From positions 124,001 to 188,000 of the forward strand of contig RAZE01000001.1 of the NCBI GenBank assembly GCA_003611955.1: a DNA stretch of 64,000 nucleotides, read 5' to 3'. This document shows positions 8,398-18,831 of this stretch, in pieces (positions within the stretch are counted from its first letter, which is position 1; the number at the start of each line of letters is the position of its first letter). Under the pieces are notes generated by a model. It had not been told where the DNA came from, did not search any database, and saw only the letters and a list, made by a program, of their open reading frames with translations. Made by a program: the position numbers and the translations under genes. This stretch comes from a bacterium 1XD8-76. GTDB lineage: Bacteria; Bacillota; Clostridia; Lachnospirales; Lachnospiraceae.

Positions 8398-10184
8398 GCC
8401 CGTTCCTTCTCCATTGTCTCCATATAAATTTCCGCGGGCAGATGACAGCGGATCACGGTCCCCTCATCCGGTTCCGACTCGATCACGAGGCCGTACGCCT
8501 CTCCGAAATACAGCCGGATCCGTTCGTTCACATTTTTCACGCCGATCCCGGAACCCCGGCGGGAGGATGCCTGCGGCTTCTCGCTGAGAATATTCCCCAC
8601 CTGTTCCGCCGTCATGCCCAGCCCGTTATCACAGACTTCGAGCCACAACTCCCCCTGCTCCTTTTTGACCCGCACATGGATCTCACCGTCACCATCCATA
8701 AATTCCATACCGTGATAGATCGCATTTTCCACGAGGGGCTGCAGCATCAATTTCAGACAGGCGAGGTCCATCACGTCCTCCCCCGCTTCAATCTCATAGA
8801 TAAACTTATTTTTAAACCTCATCTGCTGGATCGTCAGATAATTCCGCACGTGCTCCAGCTCATCGCGCACCGTAATAATACTTTTCCCCTTGCTGAGGCT
8901 TATGCGGAAAAACCTGGCCAGTGCCGTCACCACCTTGACTGCCTCCTGTTTCCGCTCGTTCTCGATCATCCACACGATAATATCCAGCGTGTTGTAAAGA
9001 AAATGAGGATTGATCTGAGACTGCAGGATGTCGAACTCGCTCTTTCGCTTGGACTCGTGCTCCGTCACGATATCCTGCATCAACGCCTTGATCCGCTTTG
9101 CCATATCGCCGATAGAACGGCCCAGATGCTCGATCTCGTAGGACCCGCCGGTGTAGACTTCCGTGTCCAGCTCTCCCGCCTCGATGGCATTGACCGATTT
9201 CTCCAGCTCCTGAATCGGATTCGTGATGCGGGAAGAGATAAAGGCGTTGATCATCACCAGCACAAACAGAAAGGCGGCCGCCACAAAGGCCACGAAGAGG
9301 CGCATCTTTAAGTTGCTCAGCGACAGCCCCTTCTCCGGCGTGACGCTCAGAAGTTTCCAGCCCGTATATCCCACCGATTTCACACTGACATTGCGGCTCT
9401 CGCCCTTATATTCCTCACGGTAATTTCCGTCTCTGTACTCTATCGCTGCCGGGATATTCTCACTCATCTGCCCCGTCTCAATGAGCTGCATCTGCGGGTG
9501 ATAGATCAGCTCCCCATCGCTGCCGATCATATAGAGGTATCCCTGATTGCCGATAGAGATATCCTCCAGTATCTGTTGTAAGCTGCTGTAACGGATATCG
9601 ATCAACAGGATCCCCTGCTCCGTGGACGTGCCGTGGGTGATCTCCACAGCCCGGGTGAGGGTGATCACCCACCTGTACTGCTGCTCCTTATTGTCAAATA
9701 TATACTGTACGTGAGGCGTTGTAAAATGCAGATTGTCCGTCCGCTCCAGCGTGTTGTCGAACCACTCCTCCTTCGTCACGTCAAGCCCGGTCTTTATGCG
9801 CGCCGCGGGCACCGCTTCCAACAGCTCCCCCTCCTGAGAAAAAAGGGCGATATTCGCTATACTGTCTTTGTTATTGTCATACAGGAGCGTGATCTGATCG
9901 TTGACTTCCTCCGTCCAGAGGTCCGCGTTTTTTATGACGCCGTAGTAGAGACTGTCAGACAGTTTCATAATGGTTCTGAGATAAGAATCCACCGAACGAT
10001 TCACCTGGCTGAGCACCGCCTGGCTCTCCTCCTGCACCGTCGCCGCAAGCTGTCTCGACATCTGCTCATAGAGCGCCACGCCGCCGAGCAGCATTGCCAC
10101 CAGCGCGCTGACGGTAAAATAAATAAATATCGTATACCGGATACTGACCTTTTTCCACAATCCGGTCCATATCCCTCTATCCAT
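8394..10184 (-). CDS. YesM-type sensor histidine kinase
   Basis: 596 residues. Membrane helices near 18-38 and 295-317 flank an extracellular Cache-like domain; a HAMP linker (about 318-372) leads to a His_kinase domain with phosphoacceptor His394 in INPHFLYNTL, N-box LVENAIYHG (Asn487) and ATP-lid glycines DNGLGM and GSGIGVKNV. It phosphorylates the response regulator encoded immediately upstream, whose gene overlaps it by 8 bases. Together with the two binding proteins downstream it likely senses a monosaccharide and drives mglBAC. Confidence 0.93.
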   Translation of the reverse strand: MDRGIWTGLWKKVSIRYTIFIYFTVSALVAMLLGGVALYEQMSRQLAATVQEESQAVLSQVNRSVDSYLRTIMKLSDSLYYGVIKNADLWTEEVNDQITLLYDNNKDSIANIALFSQEGELLEAVPAARIKTGLDVTKEEWFDNTLERTDNLHFTTPHVQYIFDNKEQQYRWVITLTRAVEITHGTSTEQGILLIDIRYSSLQQILEDISIGNQGYLYMIGSDGELIYHPQMQLIETGQMSENIPAAIEYRDGNYREEYKGESRNVSVKSVGYTGWKLLSVTPEKGLSLSNLKMRLFVAFVAAAFLFVLVMINAFISSRITNPIQELEKSVNAIEAGELDTEVYTGGSYEIEHLGRSIGDMAKRIKALMQDIVTEHESKRKSEFDILQSQINPHFLYNTLDIIVWMIENERKQEAVKVVTALARFFRISLSKGKSIITVRDELEHVRNYLTIQQMRFKNKFIYEIEAGEDVMDLACLKLMLQPLVENAIYHGMEFMDGDGEIHVRVKKEQGELWLEVCDNGLGMTAEQVGNILSEKPQASSRRGSGIGVKNVNERIRLYFGEAYGLVIESEPDEGTVIRCHLPAEIYMETMEKERA

Positions 10185-11796
10185 TTCCTCTGGTCCCTCT
10201 GTATTTCGTGGGCGATACGCCGTATCGCTTCTTAAACACGTAGCTGAAGTAGTTCTGTTCCTGATAGCCTACTTTCTGCGCGATCTCATAGGTTTTATCG
10301 TCCGTCTTTTCCAGCAGTTCCTCCGCCTTCTGCAGACGCACCTCCGTCAGATAATTGACATAGGTCTGTCCTGTCTCCCTCTTAAAGACAGTGGAAAAAT
10401 AGGCAGGGCTCATGTGCAGGTAACGGCAGAGCACATCCACGGACAGCTCCGGATCCGCATAATTTTCCTGAATAAATTCCTTCGCCTCCACGATCACCTT
10501 CCTTGTGGTGTTATCCCTCGCCTGGTCCAGCGCTTCGTTCATGCGGCATGCCATGGGAATCATCTCCTCCGCAAAACTCTCTCTGCGGCATATCCTTTTT
10601 ATAATATCCGCATAGTGCTCTTCCGAGTCAAACATATCGCTCATTTTCAGGTCATACTGCTGCATCAATCTGATCAGACAGTTCACAATCGTCAGCATAT
10701 AGACCTGATACTGGTTGGCGTGGACCTTCGCGTCGTCCATGCGGGCCGCAAAACCCCGCAGCATATCCCCGATTTGATCCTTCGTCCCGAATTTGATGAC
10801 CGCCGTCAGCTCTGCCTCCTCCTTGGTTTCAAACTGCAGTTTCCCCCGGTTCACAGGCTCCACATCGTTGATGTAGATCGTTCTGCCGCCGCCCACGATG
10901 GCCCGGTATCCCAGCGCATCCACCGCCGTCTGGTAGGAGCGGCTAATCTCCTGCAGCGTATCGCAGCTGTGTCCCACGCCCGCCGTAATGGAAACTCCCA
11001 GCATACGCCTGCTCTCCTTGCAGATATCATCCAGGAGGTTGATCAGTCCCGTCTCCGAATTGTTTCCATCCACCGCCGCGATCAGCGTGATGCCCTCCGC
11101 GGAATTAAAAACAGTAAAACGCCCGAATGCCTCCATATGATCTTCCACCAGTTTTCGCACGGAGATCGGAATCAGTTCCTGATGCCGGAAAAGTTCCTGT
11201 CCCTCCGCCTGTTCCATACGCTCCACATGGATCACTGCCGCCAGCCATTTGCGGGCCTCCAGAATATCAACGCCGTACTCCCTGAGTTTCGGTGCCATGG
11301 CGGATATATCCGCGCCGCGGCTCACCAGATCGTTCAAAAACACCTCTCTCAACATCGGCAGAGAATTTTCGTAGCTTTTCTGGAGCATGCTGATATTGCG
11401 GCGCTCTTCGATCTCTTCATCCAGGCTGATTCTCACCCGTCTCAGAATCTCCGCCAGTTCTTCGCCGTTGACCGGTTTCAGGATGTACTCCGTCACCCTG
11501 TATTTTATAGCCTGTTTCGCATATTCAAAATCGTCGTAGCCGGAAAAAATAAGAATCTTAATAGATGGATATTTCTCCCGAATCCGGGCGACCAGCGTCA
11601 GCCCGTCCATGTACGGCATTCGGATATCCGTCATCACGACATCCGGTTCCAGCTGCTCCAGCTTCTCCAGCGCATCCTCACCGTTTTCGGCATCCCCCGC
11701 CACCGTGAATCCCAACTGTTCCCAGTCCATCTTGCGGATCATGGCTTTGCGGACTTCCTCCTCGTCATCCACCAGCATAATGCGATATAAGCTCAC
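10177..11796 (-). CDS. YesN-type response regulator, receiver plus AraC-family HTH
   Basis: 539 residues from a GTG start, preferred because AAAGGGGGAG lies seven bases upstream; a TTG 21 bases further out has no ribosome binding site. The receiver domain (1-120) has Asp10/Asp11, phosphoacceptor Asp57 (VVMTDIRMP) and Lys in LKPVNGEEL. A middle region of about 250 residues of unknown fold follows. The C-terminal 100 residues are an AraC/XylS double HTH (LCRYLHMSPAYFSTVFKRETG, GYQEQNYFSYVFKK). It is the first gene of the sensory series and probably activates the mglB promoter. Confidence 0.93.
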   Translation of the reverse strand: MSLYRIMLVDDEEEVRKAMIRKMDWEQLGFTVAGDAENGEDALEKLEQLEPDVVMTDIRMPYMDGLTLVARIREKYPSIKILIFSGYDDFEYAKQAIKYRVTEYILKPVNGEELAEILRRVRISLDEEIEERRNISMLQKSYENSLPMLREVFLNDLVSRGADISAMAPKLREYGVDILEARKWLAAVIHVERMEQAEGQELFRHQELIPISVRKLVEDHMEAFGRFTVFNSAEGITLIAAVDGNNSETGLINLLDDICKESRRMLGVSITAGVGHSCDTLQEISRSYQTAVDALGYRAIVGGGRTIYINDVEPVNRGKLQFETKEEAELTAVIKFGTKDQIGDMLRGFAARMDDAKVHANQYQVYMLTIVNCLIRLMQQYDLKMSDMFDSEEHYADIIKRICRRESFAEEMIPMACRMNEALDQARDNTTRKVIVEAKEFIQENYADPELSVDVLCRYLHMSPAYFSTVFKRETGQTYVNYLTEVRLQKAEELLEKTDDKTYEIAQKVGYQEQNYFSYVFKKRYGVSPTKYRGTRGNG

Positions 11797-11865
11797 CCCG
11801 AATCTCCCCCTTTCCAATGCAGAGTTCTACTGTTTATTCAAAATCTTCCGCTTATTATTGTCTCA

Positions 11866-11894
11866 ATTTTATCATGGTGACAAAAAATGTACAA
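11866..11894 (-). promoter_or_regulatory. Probable promoter of the sensory operon
   Basis: Minus strand TTGTAC (11889-11894), 17-base spacer, TAAAAT (11866-11871), about 70 bases upstream of the response-regulator start. The -35 box is weak. Confidence 0.45.
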
Positions 11895-11920
11895 GCTGTG
11901 CCAACATTTGATACAACAGA

Positions 11921-11958
11921 AAAACCGGGAAGACATTTCTATTATTCTTCCCGGTTTT
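11921..11958 (-). terminator. Intrinsic terminator after the histone-H1-like gene
   Basis: AAAACCGGGAAG (11921-11932) pairs perfectly with CTTCCCGGTTTT (11947-11958), followed by T residues on the minus strand. It isolates the 12010-12462 gene from the sensory operon. Confidence 0.85.
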
Positions 11959-12009
11959 CTATATCATAATATGTTTTGTTTCAACACGACAGCTGCCGCC
12001 TGCCATCCC

Positions 12010-12462
12010 TTAGATAAAGAAGCTTCCCGTATGCTCTCCATTGATGACATAGTAAGCCTGATTCTCCTCGGGCTTCACATACAGCTCCACGCTCTTGAAA
12101 TCGGAAGCCTTCTGCTTCAGGTCATATTTCCACACGTCCTTTGCGATCGCAACCAGTTCCTGTGTTGTATAGGACTTGCCGGAGAACTGTACGCTGACCG
12201 TTGTCTCAACTTCTTTCTTCACTGTCACTTTCTTCGGTGCCGCTTTCTTTACCGCAGTTTTTGCCTTTGCCGCTTCCTTCTTCACTGCCTTTGCCGCGGG
12301 AGCCGCCGCTTCCTTTACCGCTTTCGCTGCAGGAGCTGCCGCCTCTTTTACCGCCTTTGCCGCGGGAGCTGCCGCCTCAACTGCCTTTTTTGCTGTATCT
12401 TTTGCTGTTTCTTTCAATGCTGTCTTTTTTGCCGTCGCTGTCGTCTTTTTGGTCTCTTCCAT
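12010..12462 (-). CDS. Ala/Lys/Pro-rich histone-H1-like protein with a conserved C-terminal domain
   Basis: 150 residues. The first 88 or so are almost only Ala, Lys, Pro, Thr, Glu and Val, with a repeated KAVKEAAAPAA unit, giving a basic, flexible, histone-H1-like tail. The last 60 residues form a small ordered domain (VSVQFSGKSYTTQELVAIAKD ending in HTGSFFI) that I recall from Lachnospiraceae proteins labelled DUF6465. It is monocistronic with a strong promoter and a terminator. A nucleoid or RNA-associated role is plausible from composition but unproven. Confidence 0.8.
   Translation of the reverse strand: MEETKKTTATAKKTALKETAKDTAKKAVEAAAPAAKAVKEAAAPAAKAVKEAAAPAAKAVKKEAAKAKTAVKKAAPKKVTVKKEVETTVSVQFSGKSYTTQELVAIAKDVWKYDLKQKASDFKSVELYVKPEENQAYYVINGEHTGSFFI
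12292..12387 (-). repeat. In-frame repeat encoding KAVKEAAAPAA units
   Basis: Two 33-base units (codons 36-46 and 47-57) encode the identical 11-residue peptide, preceded by a 10-residue variant (codons 26-35). The repeats are near-identical at DNA level, so unit number may vary between strains by slippage. Confidence 0.7.
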
Positions 12463-12560
12463 AATCTACCTCATTCCTGCGCTGCTTCAATAGTAAAAGA
12501 GCGATCTGTGTAAACAGCGCATAACCGCATATCGCTTCAGAAAAATTTCACACCGTTCTC

Positions 12561-12589
12561 AGTCTATACCCATACATACTGTTTGTCAA
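12561..12589 (-). promoter_or_regulatory. Strong promoter for the histone-H1-like gene
   Basis: Minus strand perfect TTGACA (12584-12589), 17-base spacer, TAGACT (12561-12566). It sits immediately after the uppP stop codon. The leader to the ATG is about 95 bases; no clear structure was seen in it. Confidence 0.8.
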
Positions 12590-12591
12590 CT

Positions 12592-13419
12592 TTATTTTAA
12601 CGCAAAATACAGTAAAACCGTTGCTCCGAGGACAATTCTATACCACCCGAAGACTTTGAAATCGTGTTTTCTGATATAACCCATCAGAAAACGGATCACC
12701 AGCATGGATACCAAAAATGCCACCACCATACCAACCACCAGCAGCACCAGTTCCGTTCCGGTAAAAGCAAGGCCAAACTTCAAAACCTTCAACAGGCTTG
12801 CCCCAAACATAACCGGAATCGCCAGGAAAAATGTAAATTCCGCCGCCACAGTCCTGGATACACCGATCAGCAGAGCCCCCACAATAGTCGCTCCCGAGCG
12901 GGAAGTTCCCGGGAAAATCGCCGCGATAAGCTGGAATACCCCGATCAGCGCAGCTGTCTGAAAACTGATGTCCTTTAACTTTGTTATGTGCGGCGTCATA
13001 TGTTTATTCCTGTTTTCTATGATAATAAAAGCGATACCAAACACGATCAGTGCGATCGCCACGCACCACGGGTGATAAAAGAGTTCATCCAGCTTATCAT
13101 CAAAAAGTACGCCCACGATCGCCGCCGGCACGCACGCTACGACTATCTTTAACCACAGCATAATGATATCTGTCTTTACATAAAATCTGCCGCTCTTTTT
13201 CTTTTTGCCGAAAGGCCATATCTTTTTCCAGAACAGGATCACCACCGCCATAATAGCTCCCAGCTGAATGACCACCAGAAACAGATTCCAGAACTCCTCC
13301 GACACGTTCATCTTTACAAATTCTTCCACCAGGATCATATGACCTGTGCTGCTGATCGGAAGCCATTCCGTGATTCCTTCTACAATGCCGAATAGTACGG
13401 CTTTTAAAATGTCAAGCAT
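12592..13419 (-). CDS. uppP: Undecaprenyl-diphosphate phosphatase
   Basis: 275 residues, the usual BacA/UppP length, polytopic. The two hallmark loops are present: EGITEWLPISSTGHM near the N-terminus and the PGTSRSGATI phosphatase motif. It recycles the undecaprenyl carrier used in peptidoglycan and surface glycan synthesis and can confer bacitracin resistance. It is the last gene of a minus-strand series, 27 bases after the aminotransferase gene. Confidence 0.96.
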   Translation of the reverse strand: MLDILKAVLFGIVEGITEWLPISSTGHMILVEEFVKMNVSEEFWNLFLVVIQLGAIMAVVILFWKKIWPFGKKKKSGRFYVKTDIIMLWLKIVVACVPAAIVGVLFDDKLDELFYHPWCVAIALIVFGIAFIIIENRNKHMTPHITKLKDISFQTAALIGVFQLIAAIFPGTSRSGATIVGALLIGVSRTVAAEFTFFLAIPVMFGASLLKVLKFGLAFTGTELVLLVVGMVVAFLVSMLVIRFLMGYIRKHDFKVFGWYRIVLGATVLLYFALK

Positions 13420-13446
13420 AGATTAGATTACTCCTTCCAATTACTT

Positions 13447-14634
13447 TTATCTGTACTCCCGCTCCACAAACTTTCTCAGCGCAGGCAGTGAGCGCTCCAC
13501 CTTCTCCGTATCGATACAGTATGCCATCCTGAAAAATCCCGGACATCCAAAACTGTCGCTGGGCACGAGAATCAGATCGTATTTCAGCGCTTTATTGCAG
13601 AAAGCCACCGCGTCCTTCTCCAGCGCCTTCGGGAAAATATAAAAAGTTCCGCCGGGCTTTGTGGTGGTAAAGCCAAGGTCTGTCAGTTCCCTGTACAGAA
13701 TCTTCATGTTCGTCTCATAGACAGACAGATCGGCCGTCATATCTATCGTCTCCGCCACCGCCAGCTGGAAGATCGAGGACGGACAATTATGCCCCGTTCC
13801 TCTGGAAATCTGCCCGCACATCTGCACGATCGTGGCCGCGTCCTCACAGGCCGGATTCACCGCCACATAACCGATACGCTCTCCCGGCAGGGACAGCGAC
13901 TTTGAGAAGGAATAACAGGTTAAAGTATTTTCGTAATATGCCGCCACATACGGCGCATCCACCCCTTCAAATAAAATCTCACGGTAGGGTTCATCGGAAA
14001 TCAGATATATCTCATGACCGTACTGTTTTGATTTTTCTCTCAAGATCTCCGCCAGCTTCTTTATCGTCTCTGTGGAATATACTGCGCCGGAGGGGTTATT
14101 CGGCGTGTTGATCAACACCGCCATCACTTTCTCAGTGAGCATCTCCGCAAAGGCTTCAAAATAGATCTGAAAGTTCTTTGTATCCGCCGGGACGACTTTC
14201 AATTTTGCTCCTGTCAGATTGATATACGGTCCGTACTCCGGAAAATAGGGTGCAAAGGTCAATACCTCGTCCCCCGGCTCTGTCACACAGCGCACCGCAT
14301 GAGCGATCGCCCCCGCAGCACCGGATGTGGGAAAGATGTGCTCCGCCCGATAGGGGAGTCCGAAACGCCTCTCCAGAGACGCTGCGATCTTTTCCCTGAC
14401 GGAAGTTATTCCCAGACTCGGACTGTAGCCGTGCAGTTCCATCGGATTTTTTTCCTGCAGCAGTCTGATCATCGTATCCGTAAATTCCTGCGGTACAGGC
14501 ACAGAGGGGTTCCCCAGACTGTAATCAAACACATTCTCATAGCCGATCTCCTTCCCTCTCGCCGTCGCAAACTCCGAGAGGGAACGGATCACCGATTTAT
14601 TGCCTAACATATCTCTATACTTCTGTACCAGCAT
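13447..14634 (-). CDS. PLP-dependent class I/II aminotransferase
   Basis: 395 residues from the ATG at 14632-14634, which follows AAAGGA by seven bases; a TTG further upstream lacks a ribosome binding site. Fold-type I features: TSGAAGAIAHAV, INTPNNPSGAVY, ISDEPYREI and the PLP lysine in CYSFSKSLSLPGERIGY. It resembles aspartate/aromatic aminotransferase-like proteins common in Clostridia; the substrate cannot be assigned. It is 38 bases downstream of a small membrane-protein gene and not obviously part of a pathway here. Confidence 0.9.
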   Translation of the reverse strand: MLVQKYRDMLGNKSVIRSLSEFATARGKEIGYENVFDYSLGNPSVPVPQEFTDTMIRLLQEKNPMELHGYSPSLGITSVREKIAASLERRFGLPYRAEHIFPTSGAAGAIAHAVRCVTEPGDEVLTFAPYFPEYGPYINLTGAKLKVVPADTKNFQIYFEAFAEMLTEKVMAVLINTPNNPSGAVYSTETIKKLAEILREKSKQYGHEIYLISDEPYREILFEGVDAPYVAAYYENTLTCYSFSKSLSLPGERIGYVAVNPACEDAATIVQMCGQISRGTGHNCPSSIFQLAVAETIDMTADLSVYETNMKILYRELTDLGFTTTKPGGTFYIFPKALEKDAVAFCNKALKYDLILVPSDSFGCPGFFRMAYCIDTEKVERSLPALRKFVEREYR

Positions 14635-14672
14635 ATTATATTCCTTTCTTTTGTCACTTATGAATTTCAATA

Positions 14673-15356
14673 TTACTCAGTATACACCCTTTTTGTTTTC
14701 CACGCCACAAAAATTACCATACAGACGGAAAGAGCAGCCCCCACCGGCATATCCGCGTCATAGTGCCGTAAAAATGCCCGATCCCGGCACAATGCCGAAA
14801 CCGTCCACCAAAAAAGCACCGCCGCCAAAAACCATTTTTCGGCCGGCATTTTCTCCTTTTTCCAGAAAATAAACCACAACGCTCCCAGAAGCGGCGCGCA
14901 TCGCAGCGCCAAATAAAAGATTTCTCCCATTCCTGTCAGTTCCGTCTCTATATAATAGAAATACTGGTTCTGCAAAAATTCCTGTCTGATATAGAGAAAC
15001 CTGAAAAAATTGTCGAAAAAGAAAAATACTGCTGCCGTCAATCCCAGAATGCCGGCTGACGCCTTCGCGATCCCGCTGTCTTTGTCTGATAATGACACAC
15101 ATGTCACAAACAGACCAACCGCCGTAACCAGCTTGCCCAAAAGGCATATCTTCTCCGCCGTCTGCAGCCCCGCCATCGCCGTCGCCTGCAAATAGAATCC
15201 ATAACCCATCTCCATCAGAAAAATGCCGCAAAGTACGGATAAGACAGGCATACCGCATTTTTCTCTGCGGAATTCCTCCCCGGATGCGGCAAGGTACAGG
15301 CAGATCCCGGAAACCAAAATGCAGACGATCTGAAAAGCCATGATATAAAAATACAT
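14673..15356 (-). CDS. Orphan seven-helix membrane protein
   Basis: 227 residues from an ATG six bases after the glpK stop, with GGGAGGA upstream; a longer version would overlap glpK. Seven or so membrane helices are visible with almost no soluble domain. The layout and the end (DADMPVGAALSVCMVIFVAWKTKRVY) recall the N-terminal 7TM sensor module that precedes histidine kinase or GGDEF domains, but translation stops right after the last helix. It may be a truncated signalling protein or a free-standing membrane protein. Function unknown. Confidence 0.65.
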   Translation of the reverse strand: MYFYIMAFQIVCILVSGICLYLAASGEEFRREKCGMPVLSVLCGIFLMEMGYGFYLQATAMAGLQTAEKICLLGKLVTAVGLFVTCVSLSDKDSGIAKASAGILGLTAAVFFFFDNFFRFLYIRQEFLQNQYFYYIETELTGMGEIFYLALRCAPLLGALWFIFWKKEKMPAEKWFLAAVLFWWTVSALCRDRAFLRHYDADMPVGAALSVCMVIFVAWKTKRVYTE

Positions 15357-15361
15357 CCCGC

Positions 15362-16876
<1,515 letters not shown>

Positions 16877-16879
16877 TTA

Positions 16880-17404
16880 TCATTTCTGTTCAAACAGTTT
16901 TTGATATTCTTCTTTTAACATACTATAACATTTTAAATTTTTGTATTCACCGTTTAGAAACAAGTGCCGCCTGAGCTCGCCTTCATAAATAAATCCAGCT
17001 TTTTCATACATTTGAAGAGCTTTCATATTATCTGACAAAACACTTAAATAAACTCTCTCCAGGTTATATTTCTGAAATGCAAGCTTCAGTATTTCCTTTG
17101 TGGCCTGGGCCGCTGCCCCTTTATGTTGAGCGCTGCTTCTAAGGCAAATCGCATATTCCGCATTTCCTGCCTGAAAATTAAAATTTTTTAAACTGATTGT
17201 ACCTTCATACTGATCGCTTTCATTCACTATTGCAAAATGCACACTGCCCCCTTCTACCGGTTCAGTCGTTGCCTCTTCAATAAATCTAATTGCATCTTCC
17301 TCTGTTTTCTCTAACGCATTCATTCGAAGCCCTCTTTGAACCTCCGGGTCATGCATCCACTCCAACATTCCGGCAGCATCTTTCCTTTTCAACTTTCTAA
17401 GCAA
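16880..17404 (-). CDS. GNAT-family N-acetyltransferase of the glycan cassette
   Basis: 174 residues from a TTG at 17402-17404 behind AAAGGGAGAAG; upstream starts would give a tail unlike the family. GNAT core: FAIVNESDQYEGTISLKN, YAICLRSSAQHKGAAAQATKEIL (acetyl-CoA loop, Q-x-x-G-x-A), VLSDNMKALQMYEKAGF. It resembles RimJ/RimL-like and PseH-like acetyltransferases that act on amino sugars. Its place after an FdtA-like isomerase suggests acetylation of a nucleotide-linked amino sugar, but no FdtB-type aminotransferase is present, so this is a guess. Confidence 0.8.
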   Translation of the reverse strand: MLRKLKRKDAAGMLEWMHDPEVQRGLRMNALEKTEEDAIRFIEEATTEPVEGGSVHFAIVNESDQYEGTISLKNFNFQAGNAEYAICLRSSAQHKGAAAQATKEILKLAFQKYNLERVYLSVLSDNMKALQMYEKAGFIYEGELRRHLFLNGEYKNLKCYSMLKEEYQKLFEQK

Positions 17405-17451
17405 AATTTCTTCTCCCTTTTCTCTAAATATAAACTGTACTTTTAAATTTT

Positions 17452-18831
17452 TTACCAAAGCGGAATGCCATAACAATTAAATGTTTGACTGTTTAAAAGA
17501 AAACACATTCCAAGAAACAAGATATAAATCCCCACTTTTTTCCACTTATACAGCACAAATTTATTCCACCAGTCCCGATTTGTCAATGCTGCTACCCCAA
17601 ACAAATATAAAACTATATGCGCTCCTACAAAAAACCGCGTTTCAACTGCTGTCGGTACCACCAATAAAATTGGAAGACAATAAGTAACAGCCATGCTTAC
17701 TATCAAACGATTCCAGCACTTTTTCTTTATAAAAAATAACAATCCTTCTATACCAAAAAATATTAATGTATAGTTTATCAGCTGTGTAACAAATCGATTA
17801 CAGAATACATTTTTTATATAAATCATCGGATATACAATATCCATTCCATTAAATATATGCTTTAAGTAGATACAAGCCATATCTGCAAGATGTCTAAAAC
17901 AAAATCTAATATATGAAAAATATGAATCTATTCCTCCTTCCTTTTCCAAAATTTCTTTTCCTGTCAAATCCTCAAAAACCATCCCGGCAGGGATATCTTC
18001 TACAGTATCATCTATGTTTGTCTCATATTTCTGCATGCTGACTCCCCACTCCAGCTGACTTAAATATAACGATTCTCCTAAATCCAACTGTGTTTGGATC
18101 ATAGGGCTCCATGTATCAAAATGCATATGATTAATACATACCTGCGGCATAGCTATAAATAACATTCCAAGTATTCCAAATAACAATATCCATTTTTTTG
18201 TTTTGAATATTTCAAAAAACACAATTCCCGCAAACGCAATCCAGGTTATCAGATAAACCGGTCTGACATAATATGCCCCCCCTAACGCTATACCCATGCA
18301 TACCGCACATAATATTTGCATTGATTTCTTTTTTATTCTGTTCTGCGTCAGTATCAAAAAGAAATAAACAGCAATACATAACAGCATAATTCCAAACAAA
18401 TCCGTCAAAGGATATAAAATCATCCCTCGAAACATAAATGTACAAACAATTGTAAATATCCATCTACTCCACACTGGAATAATGATTTCAAACATATATT
18501 TTAAAATTTGAGGTATCAGTATCATAAAGAAAAAAGAATACAACAGGCTTGTAACAATGCAAAAAACTTTTCTTTCAGATCCTAATCCTTCAAAAGCCAA
18601 TTTACGAATGGCATATGTAAACAATGGAAACAAATATCCTCTCAGCGGATAACTATAATTGTATATACTAAATTTTTCCAATCCGTATACAGCACCCTCG
18701 TACCAGTATACACCGGCATCATAAGGATAATCTCTAATCCGTTCGTAATAATGCAATGCTAAAATAGAAAGAACTCCTGCCGCATATGCGATCGTTTTGC
18801 TATGAAATAGTTTACTGCCTTTCTCTCTCAT
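17452..18831 (-). CDS. Polytopic GT-C-like glycosyltransferase
   Basis: 459 residues from the ATG at 18829-18831 behind GGAGG. About ten or more membrane helices; an early extracytoplasmic Asp/Glu-containing loop (YERIRDYPYDAGVYWYEG) is the usual catalytic position in GT-C enzymes that use polyprenyl-phosphate sugars. It overlaps the end of the GT2 gene by 20 bases. In GtrB-type systems such a protein transfers the sugar from the carrier to a surface polymer outside the membrane; that role is inferred. AT-rich codon use differs from flanking housekeeping genes. Confidence 0.7.
   Translation of the reverse strand: MREKGSKLFHSKTIAYAAGVLSILALHYYERIRDYPYDAGVYWYEGAVYGLEKFSIYNYSYPLRGYLFPLFTYAIRKLAFEGLGSERKVFCIVTSLLYSFFFMILIPQILKYMFEIIIPVWSRWIFTIVCTFMFRGMILYPLTDLFGIMLLCIAVYFFLILTQNRIKKKSMQILCAVCMGIALGGAYYVRPVYLITWIAFAGIVFFEIFKTKKWILLFGILGMLFIAMPQVCINHMHFDTWSPMIQTQLDLGESLYLSQLEWGVSMQKYETNIDDTVEDIPAGMVFEDLTGKEILEKEGGIDSYFSYIRFCFRHLADMACIYLKHIFNGMDIVYPMIYIKNVFCNRFVTQLINYTLIFFGIEGLLFFIKKKCWNRLIVSMAVTYCLPILLVVPTAVETRFFVGAHIVLYLFGVAALTNRDWWNKFVLYKWKKVGIYILFLGMCFLLNSQTFNCYGIPLW

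Noticed and set aside
12176-12493. Plus-strand Phe/Ala repeat ORFs opposite the histone-H1-like gene
   Set aside because: They are created by the reverse complement of the Ala/Lys repeats; the minus-strand gene has promoter, ribosome binding site and terminator.
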